The position numbers and the translations under genes were made by a program. This document shows, in pieces, positions 53,667-62,524 of a stretch of 64,000 bases of DNA (positions are counted from its first letter, which is position 1; every line of letters starts with the position of its first letter). Under the pieces are notes generated by a model, which saw nothing but the letters and a program-made list of their open reading frames with translations, was not told the DNA's origin and did not search any database. Source of the stretch: Leeuwenhoekiella palythoae (lineage in GTDB: Bacteria; Bacteroidota; Bacteroidia; Flavobacteriales; Flavobacteriaceae); assembly GCF_900130045.1 (NCBI RefSeq), contig NZ_FQXT01000001.1:601014-665013 (forward strand), given 5' to 3'.

Positions 53667-53696
53667 AAGCGGAGTCTCACCAACTCCGCTTTTTTT
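53667..53696 (+). terminator. Terminator at the end of the first PUL unit
   Basis: The stem AAGCGGAGT-CTCACCA-ACTCCGCTT is followed by a T-run, 25 bases after the stop. Confidence 0.9.
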
Positions 53697-54188
53697 CTAC
53701 CCAAAACGGAATGTATTTGTTTACTAAACAAGTAGTATAGCGCAGTACTAAATCTCTTAAGCAGAAGATGATAAACTCATTAGAACTGAAGCATTTTTCA
53801 ATAGTGATGTGTGTAAGCATGATAATGAGCATTTTGCCTTAGTTTCTCACAAAAAGGCAGTTTTTGGCCTATAGTACGATGACAGTAGAAAGCATCTTCC
53901 ATTATTTGAGAAATTACCGCAATTACGATTTCATCAAAAAAATCAGGAAACTCCTAAAAAAATTAACAATTGATCAGGTTTTAGAATGTGCTCACCTACC
54001 GTTGACACAAATACCATATCGTTTGAAATGATTTGTTTTGCACTCAATAAATTCAAACGTTATAGTTTCAATATAAAACCTAATTGCCATTTAAGATTTA
54101 CAGCTGTAACTACAAATTGTCTTAAACATCACTATTTGCGTCAATATTACGTATTAAACGTAAAATTTACTTTTAATATTAATACCAG

Positions 54189-54210
54189 ATAAAACGTTTT
54201 TATACATTCG
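54189..54210 (+). promoter_or_regulatory. LacI-type operator and -7-like box upstream of susC2
   Basis: AAAACGTTTT (54191-54200), within ATAAAACGTTTTTA, matches the core of the palindromes before susC1 and GH92. TACATTCG (54203-54210) ends 14 bases past the central G, as at the other sites. Confidence 0.62.
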
Positions 54211-54217
54211 TCAAACA

Positions 54218-54244
54218 TTACGATATCGATATCGTAACGCGTTA
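54218..54244. promoter_or_regulatory. Perfect 20-bp palindrome plus overlapping 10-bp palindrome before susC2
   Basis: TTACGATATCGATATCGTAA (54218-54237) is fully symmetric, and TAACGCGTTA (54235-54244) overlaps it. They lie 7-34 bases after the -7-like box, that is, at or just past the transcription start. This suggests a second DNA-binding protein or a leader hairpin. Confidence 0.55.
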
Positions 54245-54305
54245 TTCTCTTAAAATTTTAACAATCAGAAATTTTAAAAACTAATTCACACAAAAATGAA
54301 ACTCA

Positions 54306-57300
54306 ATGAAAAAACTTCTACTGAACTCGATTAAATGGCATCCCTTGCTGATGTTGGTTCTAGGCGTTTTGTGTTTACAGAATACATACGCACAGGAAAA
54401 TATCACTGTTGAAGGTAATGTAAGCGCTGCAGGAGAAACAGCAGGGCCACTGCCTTATATTACCATTTTGGTCAAAGGGACCACGCGGGGAACCACTACA
54501 GATTTTGACGGAAATTATAGCATTAGTGCTGCACCTGATGCTACCTTAGTATTTAGCTATGTAGGTTTTAAAACCAAAGAAATACCTGTTGATGGCCAAA
54601 CCCAAATAGATGTGCAACTTGAAGAGGATATTGCCGGCTTAGATGCTGTTGTGGTAACCGGATATTCTACACAAGATAAAAAGTCGATCACCGGTTCTAT
54701 TGCAACCATAACCAGCGAAGATCTGGAGAAAGTGCACGGAGGTGCTACTGTAAGTTCTGGATTAGCCGGTAAAATACCTGGGGTTAGCTTCCGTATGAAT
54801 GACGGACGCCCGGGAGCAAGTGCTTCAATTCAGATACGTAATATGGGTACTCCTCTTTATGTAATTGATGGTATTCAGCAAGATGAAGGTCAGTTTAACA
54901 ACATATCTCCTAACGATATTGAAAGTATTACAGTACTTAAAGACGCCTCAGCTGCTGTTTATGGGGTTCGTGCCGCAAACGGTGTAGTCGTAGTAACTAC
55001 AAAAAAAGGACGTAAAGGAGTTAAAAATACGGTCAATGTTAATGCATATGTAGGCTGGCAAAACTGGTCTCGTTTTCCTGAGACAGTAAACGATTCTTAT
55101 CAATGGATGTTAGGTAAGGCTGAAGCTGAAGTCAACCAGTACGGCTCAACAGGAATCACTCCTGAAGAATTAGAAAAATACCGAATTGGTGAAGAGCGTG
55201 GCTATCAATCCTTTAATTGGAAAGATTTTATAATCAAGAAAAATGCACCGCTTACCAATGTAAACGTAAGTGCTACCGGAGGTTCTGAAAACATCAGCTA
55301 TTATTTATCTGCGACTCACTTAGATCAAGAGTCGGTATTAGGTGATGAGTTTACTTTTAAAAGAAGTAATATTCAGAGTAATGTTGACGCTAATATCACA
55401 GACCGTCTTAAGGTTGGTGTACAAATCAATGGCCGCGTAGAGACGCGTAAAAATCCTGGTATTCCCGGAGCCGATGACTACTGGCTACCTCGTTTTGCAA
55501 TTTTGCGTAATCGCCCATTCGAGCGTCCGTATGCTAATGACAACCCGGAGTATCTTAACGATATAGGGCATAATGAGACCAATTGGGCATTACACAACTT
55601 TAAAATAGGTGGTTATGCAGAAGATATTTGGCGTGTACTACAAACCAATTTTTCTGCAGAATATGACATTCCCGGTGTAAAAGGTTTAAAAGCAAAAGGA
55701 ATGTACTCTTACTATATTGCAGACCGCGTACTCAATGGTCATGAATATACTTACGATGCATATACCTACGATCCTGAGAATGATGTCTATAATGTAACTG
55801 GTGGAAGTTCAAACCCTTGGAGGGAACGCAGAACCCGCAAGGTCTTGAGAAATATTTATCAAGGGCAGTTACAATACAAGCGTAAATTTGGAGACCACTC
55901 TGTTGAAGGGCTGTTTATTGTTGAGAGACAAGAAGCAAGGTTTCAAGAGCAATGGGTACACGCCGTTCCAAAAACAAATACGCTACCTCTAATTTATTTT
56001 TCAGACACTGATGCTTACGATGATTCTGATAATGAAGAAGCCCGTATAGGATACATAGGTCGACTAAACTATAATTATAAAGACAAGTATTATTTAGAAG
56101 TTTCTGCGAGACGCGATGCCTCTTGGAAATTTGCACCAGACAAGCGCGTGGGGTATTTCCCTTCTGCATCAGCAGGTTGGAGAATCACTGAAGAAGAATT
56201 CTTTAAAGACCTTATAGGTGATGACAGCGTTTTAAATAATCTAAAATTCAGAGGTTCATATGGTATCCTCGGAGATGATAATATTGGTATTGGGCCTTAT
56301 GATTATTTAACAGGGTATAACTACAATCAAGGCGTAGCTATTTTAGATGGAAACCCTGTGATCGCTAGCCGTGATAAAGGGCAGCCTATCACAAACATCT
56401 CTTGGTTTAAGAGTAAGATCACAGATATTGGAGCTGATTTTTATCTATTTGACTCTAAGCTATCTGGTTCTGTTGATTACTTCTACAGAAAGCGTACGGG
56501 CCTAAGAGGACGTAAATATGACATCCTTATCCCAAATGAATTGGGTTATGGTCTTCCTGATGAAAACGTAAACTCTGATGCTCAATATGGTATTGAAGGA
56601 GCATTATCCTACGCTACAAATTTTGGTGAAGTGACCTTTAATGTTTCAGGTAATGCTTCTATTTCAAGAAGTAAATTCTTAGAATCATATAAGCCTCGCT
56701 TTGATAACTCGTATCAGCAGTACCGTGCATCTTCAGAAAACAGATACAATACAATTTTCTGGGGCTACACAGCATTAGGGCAATTTCAGTCTCAAGAAGA
56801 GATCGACAACTACCCTGTTGATATTGACGGTCGCGGAAACAGCACCTTGCTACCTGGTGACATTATTTATGAGGATGTTAATGGTGATGGCCGTATAGAT
56901 GGTTATGATGAAACCCCAATTGGCTATAATAATTACAACCCGTTGATCAACTTTGGGTTCAGTCTTTCTGCGGCCTATAAAGGCTTTGACTTAAGAGCAG
57001 ATTTCTCTGGTGCCTCAGGATACTCTTGGAATCAAAGCTGGGAACAACGCTGGGCGTATCAAAATAATGGTGCGTTAAACAAAATTTTCCTTGATCGTTG
57101 GAGACGTGCAGATCCGTTTGATCCAAACAGTGAGTGGATTCCGGGTAAATATCCTGCATTGCGCTTCAATGATGGCGGCCACAGTAACTACAACAAAAAT
57201 TCTACATTTTGGTTGCATAACGTCACTTATATCAGAGCTAGAACACTAGAATTAGGCTACTCGCTACCAGACACTTTCCTTGAAAAAATCAATGTTTCGA

Positions 57301-57446
57301 GAGCGCGCTTTTATGTTAACGCATACAACCTCTTCTCTATTGATAATCTTGCTGAATTTGGCGTAGATCCAGAAATATCTGATGATAATGGGTTACAGTA
57401 TCCGCAAAACAAATTTGTAAACGTAGGAGTCAACATCTCACTTTAA
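54306..57446 (+). CDS. SusC-family TonB-dependent outer-membrane transporter 2
   Basis: This 1046-residue protein has a signal ending QNTYAQ (about 30). A carboxypeptidase-like domain follows (ITVEGNVSAAGETAGPLPYI, FDGNYSISAAPDATLVFSYVGFKTKEIPV), then the TonB-box-like LDAVVVTGYST and the plug ITVLKDASAAVYGVRAANGVVVVTTKKG. The barrel ends FVNVGVNISL. It partners SusD2, whose ATG starts 3 bases after its stop. It is a different subfamily from SusC1, so the two pairs probably import different breakdown products. Confidence 0.95.
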   Translation: MKKLLLNSIKWHPLLMLVLGVLCLQNTYAQENITVEGNVSAAGETAGPLPYITILVKGTTRGTTTDFDGNYSISAAPDATLVFSYVGFKTKEIPVDGQTQIDVQLEEDIAGLDAVVVTGYSTQDKKSITGSIATITSEDLEKVHGGATVSSGLAGKIPGVSFRMNDGRPGASASIQIRNMGTPLYVIDGIQQDEGQFNNISPNDIESITVLKDASAAVYGVRAANGVVVVTTKKGRKGVKNTVNVNAYVGWQNWSRFPETVNDSYQWMLGKAEAEVNQYGSTGITPEELEKYRIGEERGYQSFNWKDFIIKKNAPLTNVNVSATGGSENISYYLSATHLDQESVLGDEFTFKRSNIQSNVDANITDRLKVGVQINGRVETRKNPGIPGADDYWLPRFAILRNRPFERPYANDNPEYLNDIGHNETNWALHNFKIGGYAEDIWRVLQTNFSAEYDIPGVKGLKAKGMYSYYIADRVLNGHEYTYDAYTYDPENDVYNVTGGSSNPWRERRTRKVLRNIYQGQLQYKRKFGDHSVEGLFIVERQEARFQEQWVHAVPKTNTLPLIYFSDTDAYDDSDNEEARIGYIGRLNYNYKDKYYLEVSARRDASWKFAPDKRVGYFPSASAGWRITEEEFFKDLIGDDSVLNNLKFRGSYGILGDDNIGIGPYDYLTGYNYNQGVAILDGNPVIASRDKGQPITNISWFKSKITDIGADFYLFDSKLSGSVDYFYRKRTGLRGRKYDILIPNELGYGLPDENVNSDAQYGIEGALSYATNFGEVTFNVSGNASISRSKFLESYKPRFDNSYQQYRASSENRYNTIFWGYTALGQFQSQEEIDNYPVDIDGRGNSTLLPGDIIYEDVNGDGRIDGYDETPIGYNNYNPLINFGFSLSAAYKGFDLRADFSGASGYSWNQSWEQRWAYQNNGALNKIFLDRWRRADPFDPNSEWIPGKYPALRFNDGGHSNYNKNSTFWLHNVTYIRARTLELGYSLPDTFLEKINVSRARFYVNAYNLFSIDNLAEFGVDPEISDDNGLQYPQNKFVNVGVNISL

Positions 57447-57449
57447 AAA

Positions 57450-59339
57450 ATGAATGCAATGAAAAAATATATATATTTCTTAATAATTCCCTTTCTGTTG
57501 GGCAGTTGTTCCTCAGATAGTGAATTTTTAGATCGCGAGCCTTCTAATATCCTAACTCAGAATCAAGCGTTTGGCAGTCCAGATATCGTACTATCAGTAT
57601 TAGCCGACCTTTACAATCGCTATTATGATTTTGGTACTGTAGAAGATTGGTCTTCTCTGGCGCAATTTAATGTTGCCTTCTGGTCAGAAGCCGGTAGATA
57701 TGGCTATTTTCAAAACGGAGGCTACGGCTACGGTGATTGGGGAACTTGGGACTATGGTTACATAAGAGAAATGAATCTTTTTCTTGAGCGTCTTGAGCTT
57801 TCTGAGGCTTTAGATCCCGCAGATAAAGCACGATTTGCTGCTGAAGGTCGGTTTTTAAGAGCTTCCTACTATTTTACAATGGTAAAACGTATGGGAGGCG
57901 TACCGCTTATTCTTGAATCTGAAACCTATGACTTTAGTGGAGATGCGACTTATTTACAACATCCACGTGAGACCGAAGCTGCGCTTTATGACTTTGTAAT
58001 CAGTGAGGCTGATGCGATTTTAGCAGATCTTCCTTCTGATGTAAATACAAAATCAAGAGCGAGTAAAGGTGCTGTTCTCGCTATGAAGGCTCGTGCCGCC
58101 TTATATGCCGGTTCTATTGCTAGATATGGAGCGAGCACACCTCAGGTATCGTTACCTGGTGGTGAAGTAGGTATTCCCGTATCAAGAGCAGAAGAATATT
58201 ACACTACTGCTCTAAGTGCTGCTCAGTCGATTATTAATGGCGAAGTAGGCAATTATTCACTATATGAGAAAAAGCCTAATCTGTCTGAAAACTTCGCAAG
58301 TATTTTTTATGATAAATCCAATAATCCAGAAGCGATCTTTGTCGAAGACTACAAACTGCAAAGCGGTAAAGTACATGGCTTTACTATTGCAAATCAGCCG
58401 CGATTTGGTGCTGAAGAAGAAGAAGGTGGCCGTATCAATCCGGCGCTGAGTTTAGTGCAGTCTTTTGAAACGTTAGACGGTGAGTATGCGCCGCTACCTA
58501 TTGAGGATGCCTCAGGAAATCCTATTTATTACGATACACCAGAAGGGGTTTTTGCTAACAGAGACGCACGTTTAATGGGGACGGTAATAGTGCCAGGTTC
58601 TTCATTTAAGGGTCGTGAAGTAGACATTTTTGCAGGTATTCAGCTCGCCGACGGAACCATCATCAGCGGCGATTCTCGCGGACAACAAAAAGAAGTGATG
58701 GGCACAGATATGAAGGTCGTAGGTTTTGACGGACCAATAGACGGATTAGAATTTACAGCGCAGACCGGTTTTTACATTCGTAAATATCAAGATCCTAAAG
58801 CAGGGTCAGGTCAACGTGGAACACAAAGTGACGTATGGTTTATTCGTTATCGCTATGCAGAAGTATTGCTCAACGCAGCAGAAGCAGCTTTTGAATTAAA
58901 TCAACCTGCTGTAGCAGCAGGTTATCTCAATCAAGTGCGTCGTCGTGCCGGGATCACAACAGATCTTGCCGCTGCAGATATCACTTTTGACCGTATCGCG
59001 CACGAGCGCTTTGTAGAGTTTGCTTTTGAAGGGTTACACTTTTTCGATCTTAAACGCTGGAGAATTGCTCACGAAGTGCTTGACGGTACACCTATGGATG
59101 CTGCTACAATAACCGATAATATAGGAGATGCGACCAAGCGACTTACGCAACCTTTCGGACTTTGGCCTTATAAATATTACAATCCGGGAGATGCTAATGA
59201 CGGCACCTATATCTACAAGATTGTAAAGCCAAATCGCGTTACCAGTGCAGATCGTTTTCAGTTCGGGAACTACTACTCAGAGATCGGAGCAGGAATTCTA
59301 AACAACAATCCATTGATTGTCAGAAATCCTAATCAATAA
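57450..59339 (+). CDS. SusD/RagB-family glycan-binding lipoprotein 2
   Basis: This 629-residue protein has the lipobox LLGSC near residue 18-20. Features are SEFLDREPSNILTQNQAFGSPDIVLSVLADLYNRYY at the start, RFLRASYYFTMVKRMGGVPLIL (TPR helix), and YRYAEVLLNAAEAAFELNQP...RFVEFAFEGLHFFDLKRWRIAHEVL in the conserved C-terminal block. It ends NNPLIVRNPNQ. It is the surface glycan-binding partner of SusC2. The ATG at 57459 is an alternative start only 3 codons later. Confidence 0.95.
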   Translation: MNAMKKYIYFLIIPFLLGSCSSDSEFLDREPSNILTQNQAFGSPDIVLSVLADLYNRYYDFGTVEDWSSLAQFNVAFWSEAGRYGYFQNGGYGYGDWGTWDYGYIREMNLFLERLELSEALDPADKARFAAEGRFLRASYYFTMVKRMGGVPLILESETYDFSGDATYLQHPRETEAALYDFVISEADAILADLPSDVNTKSRASKGAVLAMKARAALYAGSIARYGASTPQVSLPGGEVGIPVSRAEEYYTTALSAAQSIINGEVGNYSLYEKKPNLSENFASIFYDKSNNPEAIFVEDYKLQSGKVHGFTIANQPRFGAEEEEGGRINPALSLVQSFETLDGEYAPLPIEDASGNPIYYDTPEGVFANRDARLMGTVIVPGSSFKGREVDIFAGIQLADGTIISGDSRGQQKEVMGTDMKVVGFDGPIDGLEFTAQTGFYIRKYQDPKAGSGQRGTQSDVWFIRYRYAEVLLNAAEAAFELNQPAVAAGYLNQVRRRAGITTDLAAADITFDRIAHERFVEFAFEGLHFFDLKRWRIAHEVLDGTPMDAATITDNIGDATKRLTQPFGLWPYKYYNPGDANDGTYIYKIVKPNRVTSADRFQFGNYYSEIGAGILNNNPLIVRNPNQ

Positions 59340-59357
59340 TTTTAAAAGCCTAAGATT

Positions 59358-60047
59358 ATGAAAATCACAAATTATATATACTTAGCAGCGACAGCATTGC
59401 TCTTTGCATCCTGCGAAATTGACAACTATGACGAGCCGGAATCCTTTTTCACCGGAAACATCGTGTACAACGGGGAGCCTATTGAAGTTGGTGCGCGCGA
59501 AGTACGTTTTCAGCTCTTTCAACCCGGTTTTGGAGCCTTAGCTCCACTAGATATGCATCTGGATCTAGATGGTTCTTTTAGTGGACGCTTTTTTGACGGG
59601 GATTATAAACTGAAGTTCATAAATGGTCAAGGACCGTTTAAAGCCTATGAAGTGAACGAGCAACAAGGCGATACTATTTTTATTTCGCTACGCGGAAATA
59701 CTGAAATGGATATTGAGGTACTTCCCTACTATATGCTTAGTGGCGAGACCTTTAGCGCAAGCAGCACTGCGGTTGACGCCGCTGCCAATTACGATCAGAT
59801 CATTACAGACGCAGATGCAAGAGCTATTGAGTTCGCCAGATTATATCTTAACGATACAGAACAAGTCTCTAATAACGGAGATTATCATAGGGTATGGAGT
59901 GATATGACCGTGGGTTCTGGTAACCTTAGCGGCAGTACCGCTTTACCAGACGGCTATGCCAAGCCTTATATTTTTGCTCGCATTGGAGTTAAGATCGTAG
60001 GCGTAGAAGACATGCTTTTTAGCCCGGTTCAAAAATTAGACCTGTAA
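59358..60047 (+). CDS. DUF3823 surface glycan-binding lipoprotein
   Basis: This 229-residue protein has the lipobox LFASC (about 16-20). It follows susD2 by 18 bases. Two beta-sandwich units are visible: NIVYNGEPIEVGAREVRFQLFQPGF, DGSFSGRFFDGDYKLKFINGQGPF and a C-terminal FARLYLNDTEQVSNNGDYHRVWSDMTVG...YIFARIGVKIVG. This is the DUF3823 pattern. Such proteins sit at the SusE position of many loci and probably help bind the glycan. Confidence 0.9.
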   Translation: MKITNYIYLAATALLFASCEIDNYDEPESFFTGNIVYNGEPIEVGAREVRFQLFQPGFGALAPLDMHLDLDGSFSGRFFDGDYKLKFINGQGPFKAYEVNEQQGDTIFISLRGNTEMDIEVLPYYMLSGETFSASSTAVDAAANYDQIITDADARAIEFARLYLNDTEQVSNNGDYHRVWSDMTVGSGNLSGSTALPDGYAKPYIFARIGVKIVGVEDMLFSPVQKLDL

Positions 60048-60070
60048 ATTCTTTTTTAGTTGAAGTTGAG

Positions 60071-60105
60071 AAGGAAGTCCGTAAAGCAATTTTCGGGCTT
60101 CCTTT
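60071..60105 (+). terminator. Weak terminator after the DUF3823 gene
   Basis: AAGGAAGTCCG...CGGGCTTCCTT pairs over 11 bases with one G-T pair, followed by a short T-run. Confidence 0.5.
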
Positions 60106-60141
60106 ATTAAATATTAAAATTAACTTAAGAAATCTAAACTA

Positions 60142-60165
60142 AAGTAAAACGTTTTACTTATATTG
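60142..60165 (+). promoter_or_regulatory. LacI-type operator and -7-like box upstream of the GH92 gene
   Basis: AAGTAAAACGTTTTACTT (60142-60159) is a perfect 18-bp palindrome. TTATATTG ends at 60165, 14 bases past the central G. It gives the GH92 gene and the oxidoreductase their own promoter in the same regulon. Confidence 0.72.
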
Positions 60166-60215
60166 AACCATTAAATTATTTCAAACGTTATAGTGAAACG
60201 CTTATTTTTAATATA

Positions 60216-62513
60216 ATGCAAGTGTTTAAACAACAAATACAAAAACTCTTTCTTAGCCTGCTGCTCTTTGGTTTGAGTTTATATCAGCCCATAATAGCAC
60301 AGCGTAACTTATCAGACTACGTAAACACGCTTCAAGGTACTAATTCTAAATTTGAACTTACCAGAGGTAACACCTACCCTACTACAGCGCTTCCTTTTGG
60401 GATGAATACCTGGACACCTCAAACAGGTACTAATGGCGACGGATGGAAATATCAATATTTTAAAGAAACCATACGCGGTTTTCAACAAGCACACCAATGT
60501 AGTTCCTGGAGTAATGATTATGCAGTATTCTCCTTAATGCCGGTAACTCAAAGCTTAAAGTTAAATGAGAATGATAGGCAATCTGGATTTAGCCATACTA
60601 ACGAGACTGCGAAGCCCTATTACTATCAAGTAAATCTTGATAACGGAGTAAATACCGAAATGTCTCCCACTGAGCGAGGAGTTCATATGCGTTTCAGTTT
60701 CCCTAAAAATGAAAAATCTTATGTAGTCCTCGACGGCTATACAGGAATTAGCGGTGTTGAGATTGATCAAAAAAATAAACGCATTTCAGGATACGTGCAT
60801 AATGGCAGAGGGATGGAGCGTTTTGAGCATTTTAAAAACTTTTTTGTCATCGAGTTTGACAAGCCCTTTAAGGCTTTTGGTACTTGGGATAACACAAATG
60901 GTGCTAAAAAAGAAAGCAATACCTCAGCAGAAGGCAAAGGTAAAGGTGCATATATTCAGTTTAATAATGGTGCTGATGTACAGGTGAAAATTGCCTCTTC
61001 GTACATCAGTCAGGAGCAAGCGCAACGTAATTTGAATAATGAATTAGGTAAAGCTAAAAATCTTGAGGCTACTAAGGCTGCTGCTAAACAAATCTGGAAT
61101 GAGCATCTAAGTAAAATCTTAGTTGAGGGTGGCTCTGAAGAGGATATGAAAACCTTTTATTCTTGCTTTTTTAGAGCGAGTTTATTTTCTCGTAAATTCT
61201 ATGAACTCAATGAAGCCGGAGAACCTTATTACTTTAGTCCGTATGATGGCAAAGTGCACGAGGGATATATGTATACTGATACCGGATTTTGGGATACATT
61301 TAGAGCACAGTTTCCGCTTAATGCGCTTTTATATCCTGAGATGCACGGCAGGTATGTTTCGGCTCTTTTAGATGCCTACGAGCAATGCGGGTGGTTGCCT
61401 TCTTGGTCCTTCCCTAGTGAAGCCGGGAGTATGATAGGGAATCACGCCATCACCCTATTTGCAGATGCTTGGGCAAAAGGTATACACACCTTTGACCCTC
61501 AAAAAGCTTTAGAAGCCTATTATCACGAAGCAACAGAAAAAGGTCCGTGGGGCCCGGCGAATGGTCGTCACGGTCATAAGGAATATTATACGTTGGGTTA
61601 TGTGCCTTATCCTAAATATGGTGAAGCCACTGCTAAAACATTAGAATATGCCTATGATGATTTTTGCGGATATAATTTGGCAAAAATGACCAACAATACA
61701 TTTTATGAGAATGTATTTGGTCGCCAAATGTATAATTATAAAAACGTATGGGATTCTGGTGTAGGCTTTATGCGTGGCAGAAAAGCTGACGGCTCCTGGG
61801 TTCCTGATTTTGATGCGTATGAATGGGGAGGCCCGTTTACTGAAGGGAATGCTTGGCACTACGTGTGGTCAGTATTTCAAGATCCCAAAGGTCTTATCAA
61901 TTTAATGGGTGGAGAAGAACGTTTTAACGCTAAAATGGATTCTGTTTTCACGGTACCTAATACCGTTCACGTAGGAACCTATGGTGGAAAAATTCACGAA
62001 ATGACCGAGATGGAGATGGCAGAAATGGGCCAGTATGCGCACGGAAATCAGCCTATTCAGCATATGATTTATTTATACAATTACTCGGGTCAACCCTGGA
62101 AATCCCAGCAAAAATCCCGTGAAGTAATGCGCAAACTATATAATTATACAGAAAACGGCTATCCCGGTGATGAAGATCAAGGTCAAACCTCTTCTTGGTA
62201 TGTTTTAAGTGCGATGGGATTTTATAGTGTGTGCCCGGGAACTAACGAATATGTTTTAGGAAGTCCGGTTTTTGAGAAAACAACCATTTCTCTTGAAAAT
62301 GGAAAAACATTCACCATTAAAGCCGCTGATAATTCACAACAGAATGTTTACATCAATTCAGCTCAACTTAATGAAAGCGCTTTCTCAAAAAACTACTTAA
62401 CTTATCAACAACTTTTAGACGGAGGTACTTTTAACCTTCAAATGAGTGCTACACCAAATAAGAAACGTGGCATACAGAATACAGATAAACCTTTTTCACT
62501 CACAGAATATTAA
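60216..62513 (+). CDS. GH92 alpha-mannosidase-family glycoside hydrolase
   Basis: This 765-residue protein has a signal peptide ending PIIAQ (about 29). GH92 hallmarks are GNTYPTTALPFGMNTWTPQTG (about 51-71), GFQQAHQCSSWSNDYAVFSLMP, DTGFWDTFRAQFPLNALLYPEMH, GWLPSWSFPSEAGSMIGNHA, TEGNAWHYVW (about 541, containing a conserved Glu) and GYPGDEDQGQTSSWYVLSAMGFYSVCPGTNEYVLGSPVF (about 650). Known GH92 enzymes are calcium-dependent inverting exo-alpha-mannosidases of the periplasm. GDEDQGQ differs a little from the common GNDDCGQ version. The linkage specificity cannot be read. Confidence 0.93.
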   Translation: MQVFKQQIQKLFLSLLLFGLSLYQPIIAQRNLSDYVNTLQGTNSKFELTRGNTYPTTALPFGMNTWTPQTGTNGDGWKYQYFKETIRGFQQAHQCSSWSNDYAVFSLMPVTQSLKLNENDRQSGFSHTNETAKPYYYQVNLDNGVNTEMSPTERGVHMRFSFPKNEKSYVVLDGYTGISGVEIDQKNKRISGYVHNGRGMERFEHFKNFFVIEFDKPFKAFGTWDNTNGAKKESNTSAEGKGKGAYIQFNNGADVQVKIASSYISQEQAQRNLNNELGKAKNLEATKAAAKQIWNEHLSKILVEGGSEEDMKTFYSCFFRASLFSRKFYELNEAGEPYYFSPYDGKVHEGYMYTDTGFWDTFRAQFPLNALLYPEMHGRYVSALLDAYEQCGWLPSWSFPSEAGSMIGNHAITLFADAWAKGIHTFDPQKALEAYYHEATEKGPWGPANGRHGHKEYYTLGYVPYPKYGEATAKTLEYAYDDFCGYNLAKMTNNTFYENVFGRQMYNYKNVWDSGVGFMRGRKADGSWVPDFDAYEWGGPFTEGNAWHYVWSVFQDPKGLINLMGGEERFNAKMDSVFTVPNTVHVGTYGGKIHEMTEMEMAEMGQYAHGNQPIQHMIYLYNYSGQPWKSQQKSREVMRKLYNYTENGYPGDEDQGQTSSWYVLSAMGFYSVCPGTNEYVLGSPVFEKTTISLENGKTFTIKAADNSQQNVYINSAQLNESAFSKNYLTYQQLLDGGTFNLQMSATPNKKRGIQNTDKPFSLTEY

Positions 62514-62524
62514 AAACTAAAAAC

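Larger units (their letters stand above)
53697..54305. other. Long upstream region of susC2
   Basis: TCAAACGTTATAGT at about 54053-54066 recurs at 60180-60193 before the GH92 gene. The operator and the 20-bp palindrome are listed separately. A 50-codon frame at 53879-54031 has no recognisable family and is not called. Nothing else was seen. Confidence 0.5.

Noticed and set aside
53879-54031. 50-codon frame starting MTVESIFHYLRNYRNYDF
   Set aside because: No family was recognised. It lies in an AT-rich regulatory region, and a lone short frame is weak evidence.
53986-54192. 68-codon frame before susC2
   Set aside because: It runs towards the LacI-type operator, has biased composition and no protein pattern.
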